A DNA stretch of 16,509 nucleotides, from positions 1 to 16,509 of the forward strand of contig JBEBXQ010000110.1 in the NCBI GenBank assembly GCA_040391535.1. Direction: 5' to 3'. Below the pieces are notes generated by a model. The model had not been told where the DNA came from. It did not search any database and worked only from the letters and a program-made list of their open reading frames with translations. Position numbers and translations under genes: made by a program. This stretch comes from JBEBXQ01 sp040391535 (GTDB taxonomy: Bacteria; Bacteroidota; Bacteroidia; Cytophagales; Spirosomataceae). Numbering within the stretch: the stretch's first letter is position 1; every line of letters starts with the position of its first letter. This document shows, piece after piece, positions 1 to 7,884 of this stretch.

Positions 1-303
1 CGCCGCCGCGACCTGGTGGTAGGATTGCTGAAGGAAATACCGGGTTTTAAAGTGAATGTTCCGGACGGGGCTTTCTATGCCTTTCCTGATGTGAGCTATT
101 ATTTCGGTAAATCGGACGGAACCACTACCATTAAGGATTCTGACGACTTCTCTTTGTGGTTACTGAATTCGGTCTACGTTTCTACAGTGGCAGGTTCAGG
201 TTTCGGAGCACCCAACTGTATCCGGATCTCCACGGCGGCGGCTGATGAAAAGCTTGCAGAAGCAGTTCAGAGAATCAAGGACGCGGTAGCCACTTTGAAA
301 TAA
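1..303 (+). CDS. Aspartate-type aminotransferase (class I/II), C-terminal fragment
   Basis: The reading frame is open from base 1 and ends at TAA 301-303, so about 100 C-terminal residues are visible and the 5' part lies outside the window. The fragment begins RRRDLVVGLLKEIPGFKV and continues with PDGAFYAFP, typical of the small domain of PLP-dependent fold-type I aminotransferases of the bacterial aspartate aminotransferase subgroup. The Arg in NCIRIS (codon 75 of the visible part) corresponds to the invariant Arg that binds the substrate alpha-carboxylate. These enzymes exchange the amino group between aspartate and 2-oxoglutarate in the cytosol. The PLP lysine is not in the window, so the exact substrate is inferred. 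The first ATG/GTG-like codon in view (GTG at 16) is internal and not a start. A terminator follows directly. Confidence 0.9.
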   Translation, partial: RRRDLVVGLLKEIPGFKVNVPDGAFYAFPDVSYYFGKSDGTTTIKDSDDFSLWLLNSVYVSTVAGSGFGAPNCIRISTAAADEKLAEAVQRIKDAVATLK

Positions 304-322
304 TTAAAAAACACAATTGCAG

Positions 323-360
323 AACGCTCAATTCATCAGAATTGGGCGTTTTTTTCTTTT
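323..360 (+). terminator. Rho-independent terminator after the aminotransferase gene
   Basis: Arms 323-333 and 340-350 pair over 11 bp with one G-T wobble (AACGCTCAATT / AATTGGGCGTT) around a 6-nt loop. A T-rich tract follows to about 360. It lies 20 nt downstream of the stop codon. Confidence 0.85.
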
Positions 361-505
361 ACAGCAGCCCACCTTCCTGTTCTTACCGGCAGATTTACTG
401 AAATCAAAGCCGGTAACGCATACACTTTCATCAATTCCCCGAACCGTTCCTAATAATTTTTCAACCATTTGCACAAAAAAACTGGCATTACCTTGTATTA
501 CATAG

Positions 506-513
506 TACCTTTG
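506..513 (+). promoter_or_regulatory. Bacteroidota-type -7 box for the PspC gene
   Basis: TACCTTTG matches the Bacteroidota sigma-ABfr -7 consensus TAnnTTTG exactly and lies about 50 nt before the ATG at 565. No good -33 TTG is seen at the expected spacing. The rest of the 304-564 gap holds only the upstream terminator and A/T-rich leader; I see no gene in it. Confidence 0.5.
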
Positions 514-564
514 AATCAACAATAACGGAAAATATAATAACCTAACTATTAAACACATAAAGCC

Positions 565-801
565 ATGAATACGCCAAAAAGACTATATCGTAACGTGAAC
601 GGAAAGATGATCGGTGGTGTGGCTGCCGGACTGGCAGATTACTTCGACATTGACGTAGTACTTGTCAGAATCCTGATGGTCATCGCCTTTTTCGTTCCCG
701 TTCCCTTCTGCCTTATCCCTTGTTACATTGTCATGTGGATGATCATGCCGGCCAAACCGGCACCGACCATCACCATTCCGATAAATGATGGAGGGCAGTA
801 A
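565..801 (+). CDS. PspC-domain small membrane protein
   Basis: This 78-aa protein is essentially one PspC domain (residues about 4-64). It has the family pattern of a short basic N-terminus (KRLYRNVNGKMIGGV), the AGLADYFDID motif, then VVLVRILMVIA and a hydrophobic segment (about 34-62) ending in WMIMP. PspC proteins are inner-membrane proteins; in proteobacteria PspC senses envelope stress and acts with PspA/PspB, but many Bacteroidota carry stand-alone copies of unknown role. No pspA or pspB lies nearby, so a phage-shock function is not shown. The start is the ATG at 565 after an A/T-rich leader. The gene stands alone, between its own -7 box and a strong palindromic terminator. The 15-residue tail (AKPAPTITIPINDGGQ region) is polar. 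Confidence 0.9.
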   Translation: MNTPKRLYRNVNGKMIGGVAAGLADYFDIDVVLVRILMVIAFFVPVPFCLIPCYIVMWMIMPAKPAPTITIPINDGGQ

Positions 802-821
802 CCATCAGACTCAAAGTTGTG

Positions 822-867
822 AAGAAAACAAAGACGCCGGAAAATTTTCCGGCGTCTTTGTTTTCTT
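822..867 (+). terminator. 46-bp perfect palindrome acting as terminator after the PspC gene
   Basis: Arms 822-844 and 845-867 are perfectly complementary with no spacer, centred on AAAATTTT. The core GACGCCGG / CCGGCGTC is flanked by A-rich 5' and T-rich 3' arms, so the transcript would form a long hairpin ending in a U-rich stretch on either strand. It begins 20 nt after the stop codon. Confidence 0.85.
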
Positions 868-1003
868 TCATTGCTACAGGTTATCATTACGGAAGTTAAA
901 TGCCGGTATGCCAAACCTTTTTTCTTTTTCACAGAAACTTTTTACCTTTACCGGTATTATGCTTGCATACTATTTTGACTAATCACCAAAAACCCATTAT
1001 TCC

Positions 1004-2182
1004 ATGGATGCATATATTGTAGGCGGTTTCAGAAGTGCGGTAGGAAAAGCTCCGCGGGGAGGATTTCGTTTTACCCGTCCGGATGATCTTGCTGCTACCA
1101 TCATAAAACATTTGTTAAGTACCGTCCCCCAGCTGGATCCGCAGCGTGTGGACGATCTGATCGTGGGTAATGCCGTCCCGGAGGCAGAACAGGGCATGCA
1201 GATGGGACGTTACGTTTCCCTGCTGGCACTCCCGCAAAACGTGTCGGGGATTACCATTAACCGGTATTGCGGCTCAGGTGTGGAAGCCATTGCCATGGCG
1301 ACCGCCAAGATAAAGGCCGGCATGGCTGACTGCATCATTGCCGGAGGAACCGAGTCAATGTCAATGGTACCGGTGATGGGCTGGAAAACGGCACTGAATT
1401 ACGAGATTGCCCATACCAACCCTGAATATTACCTCAGCATGGGGCTGACAGCAGAGCAGGTGGCCAAACAATACAATATCAGCCGGGAAGCGCAGGACAC
1501 ATTTGCTTTTCGCTCACATGAAAGAGCACTGGCAGCGCAGGAAGCAGGGCTTTTTAATGATGAGATTGTCCCGGTTTCCGTTAAAGAAACCTTCTTTGAC
1601 ACCAATACCGGAAAGAAGAAAACCAAAGAGTACATCGTCAATAAAGATGAAGGTCCCCGACAGGGTACCAGTATTGATGTACTGGCGAAACTGAAACCGG
1701 TTTTTGCTGCAGGTGGATCCGTGACAGCCGGCAATTCGTCCCAGATGTCAGACGGAGCCGCGTTTGTACTGGTGATGTCTGAAAGCATGATGAAGGAACT
1801 GGGCCTTACACCGGTTGCCCGCCTGGCTTCTTATGCCACTGCCGGTGTAGAACCACGGATCATGGGAATTGGTCCCGTAGCCGCAGTGCCGTTAGCACTG
1901 AAGCAGGCCGGCCTGCAATTGCAGGATATTGAGCAGATTGAACTGAATGAAGCTTTCGCGGCTCAATCGCTTGCGGTTATTCAGGAGCTGGGTATAGATC
2001 CTGAAATTGTAAATCCTAACGGAGGTGCCATTGCACTGGGTCATGCCCTGGGTTCTACCGGAGCCCGCCTGTCTGTTCAGCTGTTTAATGAAATGCGCCG
2101 CCGTAAGCAAAAATACGGCATGGTCACCGCCTGTGTGGGTGGCGGACAAGGCGTAGCAGGAATTTATGAATTACTAAGCTAA
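1004..2182 (+). CDS. Acetyl-CoA C-acyltransferase (degradative thiolase)
   Basis: This 392-aa cytosolic thiolase has the usual family length and all three catalytic elements: the acyl-accepting Cys89 in NRYCGSGVEAIA, His347 in GGAIALGHALGSTGAR, and the acid/base Cys377 in CVGGGQG. GGTESMS and LNEAFAAQ are also present. The N-terminus (SAVGKAPRGGFRFTRPDDLA) resembles the FadA/FadI degradative group, which splits 3-ketoacyl-CoA with CoA to give acetyl-CoA in the last step of beta-oxidation, rather than biosynthetic acetoacetyl-CoA thiolases. That substrate preference is an inference. The ATG at 1004 begins exactly at the conserved MDAYIVGG. No fadB-like partner is adjacent, so the gene appears monocistronic. 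No convincing -7 box was found in the 868-1003 gap, which otherwise looks empty. A bidirectional terminator separates it from the convergent efflux operon. Confidence 0.95.
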   Translation: MDAYIVGGFRSAVGKAPRGGFRFTRPDDLAATIIKHLLSTVPQLDPQRVDDLIVGNAVPEAEQGMQMGRYVSLLALPQNVSGITINRYCGSGVEAIAMATAKIKAGMADCIIAGGTESMSMVPVMGWKTALNYEIAHTNPEYYLSMGLTAEQVAKQYNISREAQDTFAFRSHERALAAQEAGLFNDEIVPVSVKETFFDTNTGKKKTKEYIVNKDEGPRQGTSIDVLAKLKPVFAAGGSVTAGNSSQMSDGAAFVLVMSESMMKELGLTPVARLASYATAGVEPRIMGIGPVAAVPLALKQAGLQLQDIEQIELNEAFAAQSLAVIQELGIDPEIVNPNGGAIALGHALGSTGARLSVQLFNEMRRRKQKYGMVTACVGGGQGVAGIYELLS

Positions 2183-2198
2183 TCGTATATTTTGAAAG

Positions 2199-2237
2199 AA
2201 AAAACCCCGGTCATGCTCATCCGTTCCGGGGTTTTTC
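2199..2237. terminator. Bidirectional terminator between thiolase and efflux operon
   Basis: AAAACCCCGG (2201-2210) pairs with CCGGGGTTTT (2226-2235) around a 15-nt loop. A-rich sequence precedes it and T-rich sequence follows. It sits in the 91-nt gap between two convergent genes and can serve both strands. Confidence 0.85.
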
Positions 2238-2273
2238 GTGTTCAGCAATGCCTTTCTGAAGACTATTTACCTG

Positions 2274-3416
2274 TCAGCTTTCATCTTCTGTATTTTTGAT
2301 TTTCATTAACAGGTAATAAGCATTTTTAATTACCACTTTTGAATTGGCATGGATGGTGGCACTATCAATCTGTTGCTTACCTTCACTCGTCACACCAGGA
2401 TTTACTTCAACCATTTCAAATTGCCCGTTTCCACTATCGGTGAATACATAAAATTTATTCTCCCAACGCACTACCGCTTCTTCAGGAACCGTTAGCGCGT
2501 TTTGATTATTAACCGAAACATTTCCGTTGATAAACATTCCCGGCACTAAAGAAGGACTATATCTTTCAACATGGCAATGTACCTCTGCCATCCTGTCCTG
2601 ATCCAGATTTTTACTGATCAGAATAATTTTAGCCTGTAACTTTTTATGGGGTTCACTATTGGTAAAAGCCGTCACACTTTGCCCGACCGAAAGGGAGCTC
2701 AGATCCTTTTCAAATACATTGAGAACAAGATGAATATCACTCGGGTCCACCAGCTCAAAAAGCATATCGGTAGGTGCGGTGTATTTACCCACATTGACAT
2801 TCACCTTTGAAACAAAACCATTAATTGGTGAAATAATGGAAACCGTTTTTGAAATATTATCCGGTCGGAGATTAGCCGGATTCAAGCCAATCACTTCCAG
2901 TTTCTGTGCTAATGCATTCATCAGAATCCGTTGGGTTTCCATTTCAGACCTTGCCTGCTGGAACACTTTATCACTGCTTGCCTTACTTGCATTCAAATCC
3001 CGCTGTCGGGTAAACTCTGACTCTGCCAGGAAAAACTTCTCTTTCGAGGTCAGGTAATCCTGCTGCAACTCAATAAACTGCATATCTTCAAGCTCAGCCA
3101 GTATCTGTCCTTTTTTTACGGTCATTCCCGGAAGCATCCTGGTTGATTTCAGATAACCCCCTAACGGAAAGCTCAGACTAACCGTGCCCTGGGGCGGTAC
3201 GTCAACTTTCCCTTGCAGGGTCAGTACCTCACTGATACCCTCCATAGTGGGTTGTCCTGTTTCGATACCCACCGTTTTTAACTGATCCGCACTCAGGTTT
3301 ACCGTTGTTTCCGAGGATACCACCCCGGGTTTTGTGTCCGTATCCGGTGCTTCGGATTCACTTTCGCAAGCTGCCAGCATCAGCACACTGAGACTGGCTA
3401 TGATATATCGTTTCAT
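2274..3416 (-). CDS. HlyD/CusB-family efflux RND periplasmic adaptor lipoprotein
   Basis: This 380-aa protein is the membrane fusion subunit that links an inner-membrane RND pump to an outer membrane channel in the periplasm. Residues 1-17 are a lipoprotein signal (MKRYIIASLSVLMLAAC) with lipobox LAAC and lipidated Cys17. After an acidic Asp/Glu-rich linker come one half of a lipoyl-like domain (about 70-112), an alpha-helical hairpin rich in Glu, Lys and Gln (about 113-178), the second lipoyl half (about 190-224, SPINGFVSKVNVNVG) and a beta-barrel (about 226-300). The ATG lies 1 nt beyond the stop codon of the pump gene (TAAAATG arrangement), which implies translational coupling and a shared transcript. 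No extra His- or Met-rich metal-binding tail is present. It is the last gene of the operon and ends against the shared terminator. Confidence 0.93.
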   Translation of the reverse strand: MKRYIIASLSVLMLAACESESEAPDTDTKPGVVSSETTVNLSADQLKTVGIETGQPTMEGISEVLTLQGKVDVPPQGTVSLSFPLGGYLKSTRMLPGMTVKKGQILAELEDMQFIELQQDYLTSKEKFFLAESEFTRQRDLNASKASSDKVFQQARSEMETQRILMNALAQKLEVIGLNPANLRPDNISKTVSIISPINGFVSKVNVNVGKYTAPTDMLFELVDPSDIHLVLNVFEKDLSSLSVGQSVTAFTNSEPHKKLQAKIILISKNLDQDRMAEVHCHVERYSPSLVPGMFINGNVSVNNQNALTVPEEAVVRWENKFYVFTDSGNGQFEMVEVNPGVTSEGKQQIDSATIHANSKVVIKNAYYLLMKIKNTEDES

Positions 3417-3417
3417 T

Positions 3418-6400
3418 TTATAGATTGTTTAGCTTTAATAATTGAATAGCCGCCGAATTGTAACTATCCAGTACATGGATATATTCACTTTTAATAGCAA
3501 CAGATTGATTCACAAGCATTACCCATTGCAGGTAATCTATTTCACCCGCCTCAAACTGATGATCAGCAGTTGCAATAATCAGATCTGCATTTTTCAGGCC
3601 CTGAGATTCGTAGTAATCAAGGCTTTGCCGGAATTTACGGAGTTGATCAGCCGCCGTACTCAGTTGTGTTCTCAGTTGCAGTTCAATCTGATCTGCCTGC
3701 AAACGGTCTCTCTCAAAATCCAGTTTTGCGGCCCCGATCCGGGACGAATTGGCTTTATTAAACAATGGGATCGCAATACCGGCACTCACGTAACCAAACC
3801 GCTTACCTGCGTCAAAGTATTGTTCTTGTCCGCCAACGGTTTGGGGCCCGATCAAACTCTGATTGTTATATCCGATTGTAAAATCGGGAAGCGATTTTGA
3901 CTTTTCCAGCTGCCAGCGGTAACGGGAAGATTGCTGCTGCTGCCGGGCCAGTTCAACCAACGGGAGATGACTGATTTGTCCGGCTGAATCGTTCTGAATG
4001 AAAGAAAGTTCTATTTTCGGATTATCAGCTTCCGGAGTATAAGACCGCGTATCCTGGATCAGCAGATTGAATTGCTTAACCGCAATGACCAGATCGTTTT
4101 CAAGCAGGTTTAGCTGATTGCTGATTTGCTGACGCTGGGATTCGGCCGCCGTTTTTTCCAGAACATTGGCAGCCCCTTTTTCAAAGCGAAGATTGGATCT
4201 GTTTTCAAAAAGACGGTAAACGCTGTCTGCAAACAGCAGTAACTTTTTCCGTTGTACCAATTCTGCGTAATCATAAAATAATTCACGCACGCTTACACGG
4301 ATTTCCTGCTCGGTCAGACGGGTACGCGCCTGGGATGCCGAGAAATCAGAAGCCAGCAGTTTTTTCTGATTAGCATAAACCGATGGAAAGCTAAACGTCT
4401 GACTGACCCCAAATCTGGTGTCATTATGTATACTGCTGACCTTGCCATAGTCAGCATCAAAATTGGTTTTCGCCAGATCAAAAGCACTGGATTGAAGACG
4501 TTCGCTGGCTTTTTCGCTCATCCGGTCGCTTTGGACCTGCCGGTTTTTTTCAAGAGCAATCTTAATTGCGTTATTTAAACTGATGGTTTCAGACGGCAAT
4601 TGAGTATAGCCGCCCCGGGCTACACCTGTCATCAGCAGGAGCAGCAATACTGCTTTATTCATTTTGATTTTCCGGTCAGATAATAAATAGAGAGCAGGCA
4701 GTACGAATAAGGTCAGCATGGTAGCCGTTATCAGTCCACCGATCACCACCGTTGCCAAAGGACGCTGTACCTCCGCTCCTGCCCCGTTGCTCAGGGCCAT
4801 CGGCAGAAATCCTAAAGAAGCCACTGACGCAGTCATCAGAACAGGGCGAAGCCTGTTACGCGTACCCGTCATCACCAGCTGAAAGACATCAGTGATTATT
4901 CCTTCCTTTTTTATGCGGTTGAACTCCGAAAGCAGAACAATTCCGTTCAGGACCGCCACCCCAAAAAGGGCGATAAATCCTACACCGGCAGAAATACTGA
5001 AAGGCATTCCCCGTATAGCAAGTGCAAAAACGCCTCCAATCGCGGATAATGGAATAGCGGTATAAATCAATACACTGTCTTTTATGGATGAAAATGCAAA
5101 ATAGAGCATGATAAAAATCAACAGAAGCGCTGCCGGTACGGCAATAATCAATCTGGATTTAGCCTGCTGCAGATTCTCAAAAGCACCTCCATACATAATG
5201 GTATATCCCGCTTCAAATTTGATTTTAGCCTCCACTTTCGCCTGCAATTCTTCCACAATCGACTGGACATCTCTTCCTCTTACATTAAAACCGACGATGA
5301 TTCTCCGGCGCGTATTTTCTCTTTGTATCTGGTTCGGCCCTTCGGTTTCCTGAACAGAAGCCACCTCATATAAAGGAATCTGTACTCCATCAGGTGTGGA
5401 AATCAGAAGATTTTTAACATCATTGATGTTTCTCCGGCCTGCGCTTCCGACACGGACGACCAGATCAAACTTTTTCTCTCCTTCATAGATCTGTCCGGCA
5501 GAAGCCCCCGCAAATGCCGCATTAATGGTTTGGTTGATCTCCTCTACATTCAATCCGTATTTTGCGATTTCCCCCCTGTTGAATTCAATTACTACCTGGG
5601 GCATACCCGTTACTTTCTCTACGTACCAGTCGGCTGTCCCTTTAACCGTTCTGGAAATATTCCCTAATTGCTCTGCATAAGCGGCGAGTTTGTCCAGATC
5701 TTCCCCGAATATTTTGCAGACAACATCCTGTTTTGCTCCCGTCATCAGCTCATTAAAACGCATCTGAACAGGGTATTGAAAGCCGGTAGTCACTCCGGGC
5801 ATGACCTCTTGTGCGGTTCCGGCCATTTTACCGGCAAGCTCCGGAAAGGTTTCAGCACTGGTCCATTCCGACTTATCTTTTAAAACAATAATCATATCGC
5901 CTCCCTCAATGGGCATCGGATCGGTAGGAATTTCAGCACTCCCTATTCTTGAAACAATATTTTCAACCTCAGGATAATCTGCTTTAAGCCTGTCCGATAT
6001 ACGGTTAAAGGCATCAATTGTTGTACTTAAACTGGTACCTACCAAAAGGCGTGTTTCCGTTGCAAAATCACCCTCTTCCAGCTGAGGAATGAACTCACCG
6101 CCCATCCGGTTGAAGATCAGCACCGCCACCCCAAACAGCATAAATGCCGCGAGAACCATCCGTTTTTTAAATCGTAATGCTGCTGAAAGCATTTTTCCAT
6201 AACCATTTTCAAGTCTGGTCATGATCCTGTCCGAAAGATTCGGATGATGGGAAATCTTTTTACTGATAACCATTGAACTGATCATAGGCACATACGTCAG
6301 TGATAAGATAAAAGCTCCTGTTACGGCAAAAGCGACGGTTTGTGCCATGGGCGCGAACATCTTGCCTTCAATGCCGGATAGTGAAAGAATGGGCAGATAT

Positions 6401-7788
6401 ACGATCAGAATAATGATCTGGCCAAACACTGCGGCATTCATCATCCTCGATGCCGAGCCTGTCACTTCTGCATCCATTTCCTGCCGGGAAAGCACACTTA
6501 CCGAAGCATATTTTTTAGAGAAATGGAGATGATGCAGGATGGCTTCGACAATAATAACCGCGCCATCGACAATCAGGCCAAAATCAAGCGCTCCAAGGCT
6601 CATCAGGTTTCCACTCACCCCAAACAGATTCATCATCGAAATGGCAAAAAGCATGGATAAGGGAATAACCGATGCCACAATAAGCCCTGCTCTGAGATTT
6701 CCCAGAAATAATACCAGTACCAGGACTACAATGAGTGCACCTTCCAGTAAATTATGCTTTACCGTTCCGATCGCATTATTCACCATTTTAGTCCGGTCCA
6801 GGAACGGCTCTATCTCCAGTCCTTCCGGCAGGGTTTTCTGAATTTCGGCGACACGTTGTTTTACATTTTCAATGACCTGTGAAGAATTGGCCCCTTTCAG
6901 CATCATCACAATACCACCGGCAAGCTCTCCCTTTCCAGCCATCGTCAGTGCGCCGTACCTGATTGCCGAACCTAACCTTACCTCCGCTACATGACTGATC
7001 AATACAGGTGTTCCGTTACTGTTATTTTTGACGACTATATTCCGGATATCGTCCATAGAGCCGGCCAGTCCCACACTTCTGATATACATTACAGATGGCC
7101 CCTTTTCAATATAAGCCCCGCCCGTATTCTGGTTATTTTGTCTTAATGCCTTAAAAACATCACCAATAGTCAGATTCAGGGCTTTCAGATCAGCGGGAAT
7201 CACTGCCACCTCATATTGCTTAAGATCCCCCCCAAAGGTGGAAACATCCGCAACGCCGGGAGTGCCCAGCAGTTGTCGCCTTACTATCCAGTCCTGCGTT
7301 GTACGAAGATCTGACAGGGAATACTTCTGTTCATACCCGTCCTGTGGCTTGATCACATACTGGTAAATTTCACCCAAACCCGTTGTTGCGGGTGCCAGCT
7401 GAGGGGTATTTGCATTTTGATCTGTTTCAACCTGCGAAAGGCGTTCGGTAACCTGTTGCCGGGCCCAGTAAATATCGGAGCCGTCATCAAAAACAATGGT
7501 GATCAGAGAAAGTCCGAAACGTGACATACTCCGGCTTTCTATCAATCCGGGAATATTACTGATGGCCTGCTCGATCGGAAACGTAATCAACCGTTCCACG
7601 TCTTCGGCACCCAGTGAAGGCGCTGTGGTAATTACCTGTACCTGATTATTGGTAATATCAGGTACTGCATCTATGGGCAATTGGGTAACCTGATAACTGC
7701 CGTAAATAATCCATAACAGGATAAATACCCCAATGACCAGTTTGTTATTTACTGAAAACTGAATGATTTTATGAAGCATACTATACAT
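3418..7788 (-). CDS. czcA: CzcA/CusA-family heavy-metal RND transporter fused to TolC-like outer membrane factor
   Basis: One uninterrupted 1456-codon frame holds two proteins. Residues 1-1042 are a complete heavy-metal RND pump, about CusA length: a first membrane helix (about 17-34), periplasmic domains, and a proton-relay helix LDFGLIVDGAVIIVE with Asp402, Asp408 and Glu415, numbering that matches CzcA. A second cluster of membrane helices follows near 950-1035. Where CusA has Met672, this protein has Glu680 (RFNELMTG), as in CzcA-type pumps, so Zn/Co/Cd/Ni-like divalent ions are more likely than Cu(I)/Ag(I). Residues 1043-1456 form a TolC-type outer membrane factor with its own signal-like segment (MNKAVLLLLLMTGVARGG) and long helical repeats (KASERLQSSAFDLA and similar). 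The start at 7788 is uncertain; the family more often begins MLHKIIQFSVNNK, which is ATG 7779 here. The adaptor gene follows after 1 nt. Such fusions are known in Bacteroidota. Confidence 0.93.
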   Translation of the reverse strand: MYSMLHKIIQFSVNNKLVIGVFILLWIIYGSYQVTQLPIDAVPDITNNQVQVITTAPSLGAEDVERLITFPIEQAISNIPGLIESRSMSRFGLSLITIVFDDGSDIYWARQQVTERLSQVETDQNANTPQLAPATTGLGEIYQYVIKPQDGYEQKYSLSDLRTTQDWIVRRQLLGTPGVADVSTFGGDLKQYEVAVIPADLKALNLTIGDVFKALRQNNQNTGGAYIEKGPSVMYIRSVGLAGSMDDIRNIVVKNNSNGTPVLISHVAEVRLGSAIRYGALTMAGKGELAGGIVMMLKGANSSQVIENVKQRVAEIQKTLPEGLEIEPFLDRTKMVNNAIGTVKHNLLEGALIVVLVLVLFLGNLRAGLIVASVIPLSMLFAISMMNLFGVSGNLMSLGALDFGLIVDGAVIIVEAILHHLHFSKKYASVSVLSRQEMDAEVTGSASRMMNAAVFGQIIILIVYLPILSLSGIEGKMFAPMAQTVAFAVTGAFILSLTYVPMISSMVISKKISHHPNLSDRIMTRLENGYGKMLSAALRFKKRMVLAAFMLFGVAVLIFNRMGGEFIPQLEEGDFATETRLLVGTSLSTTIDAFNRISDRLKADYPEVENIVSRIGSAEIPTDPMPIEGGDMIIVLKDKSEWTSAETFPELAGKMAGTAQEVMPGVTTGFQYPVQMRFNELMTGAKQDVVCKIFGEDLDKLAAYAEQLGNISRTVKGTADWYVEKVTGMPQVVIEFNRGEIAKYGLNVEEINQTINAAFAGASAGQIYEGEKKFDLVVRVGSAGRRNINDVKNLLISTPDGVQIPLYEVASVQETEGPNQIQRENTRRRIIVGFNVRGRDVQSIVEELQAKVEAKIKFEAGYTIMYGGAFENLQQAKSRLIIAVPAALLLIFIMLYFAFSSIKDSVLIYTAIPLSAIGGVFALAIRGMPFSISAGVGFIALFGVAVLNGIVLLSEFNRIKKEGIITDVFQLVMTGTRNRLRPVLMTASVASLGFLPMALSNGAGAEVQRPLATVVIGGLITATMLTLFVLPALYLLSDRKIKMNKAVLLLLLMTGVARGGYTQLPSETISLNNAIKIALEKNRQVQSDRMSEKASERLQSSAFDLAKTNFDADYGKVSSIHNDTRFGVSQTFSFPSVYANQKKLLASDFSASQARTRLTEQEIRVSVRELFYDYAELVQRKKLLLFADSVYRLFENRSNLRFEKGAANVLEKTAAESQRQQISNQLNLLENDLVIAVKQFNLLIQDTRSYTPEADNPKIELSFIQNDSAGQISHLPLVELARQQQQSSRYRWQLEKSKSLPDFTIGYNNQSLIGPQTVGGQEQYFDAGKRFGYVSAGIAIPLFNKANSSRIGAAKLDFERDRLQADQIELQLRTQLSTAADQLRKFRQSLDYYESQGLKNADLIIATADHQFEAGEIDYLQWVMLVNQSVAIKSEYIHVLDSYNSAAIQLLKLNNL

Positions 7789-7884
7789 TTAAATACATAA
7801 CCAATGACCTGTGATGGCATCGTTCAGGATAGCATCACAAGCAACTTCAGGACGGAAAACTCCGTCAGAACGATATGTATTTAA
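7789..7884 (-). promoter_or_regulatory. Leader with nested inverted repeats before the RND pump gene
   Basis: The 92-nt gap between the 125-aa gene and the pump holds three inverted repeats. An outer 11-bp pair (7789-7799 with 7874-7884) encloses two hairpins, TGTGATG/CATCACA (7810-7816 with 7833-7839) and GACGGA/TCCGTC (7851-7856 with 7861-7866, AAAC loop). The transcript could fold as a three-way junction. The outer strand nearest the pump ends at the first candidate ATG and about 10 nt before the likelier one at 7779, so folding could hide the ribosome binding region. The outer stem is almost all A-U and therefore weak. A regulatory role is inferred. Confidence 0.4.

Noticed and set aside
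317..505. 62-codon open frame in the gap before the PspC gene
   Set aside because: It overlaps the terminator of the aminotransferase gene and its product looks like translated non-coding sequence.
868..1003. CCGGTAT repeated at about 903 and 951 upstream of the thiolase gene
   Set aside because: The repeat is only 7 bp, GC-simple and similar to frequent CCGG-containing codons in this genome; no symmetry suggests an operator.
3442..3900. 152-codon plus-strand open frame opposite the TolC-like part of the pump gene
   Set aside because: It lies wholly antisense to a well-conserved coding region and its product (Cys- and Ile-rich, no motif) resembles no family; it is a shadow of the real gene.
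7789..7884. Interpretation of the nested repeats as a small mobile element (MITE) with 11-bp terminal repeats
   Set aside because: No target-site duplication is visible next to the outer repeats, no second copy exists in the window, and the repeat overlaps a stop codon, so an RNA leader is the simpler reading.
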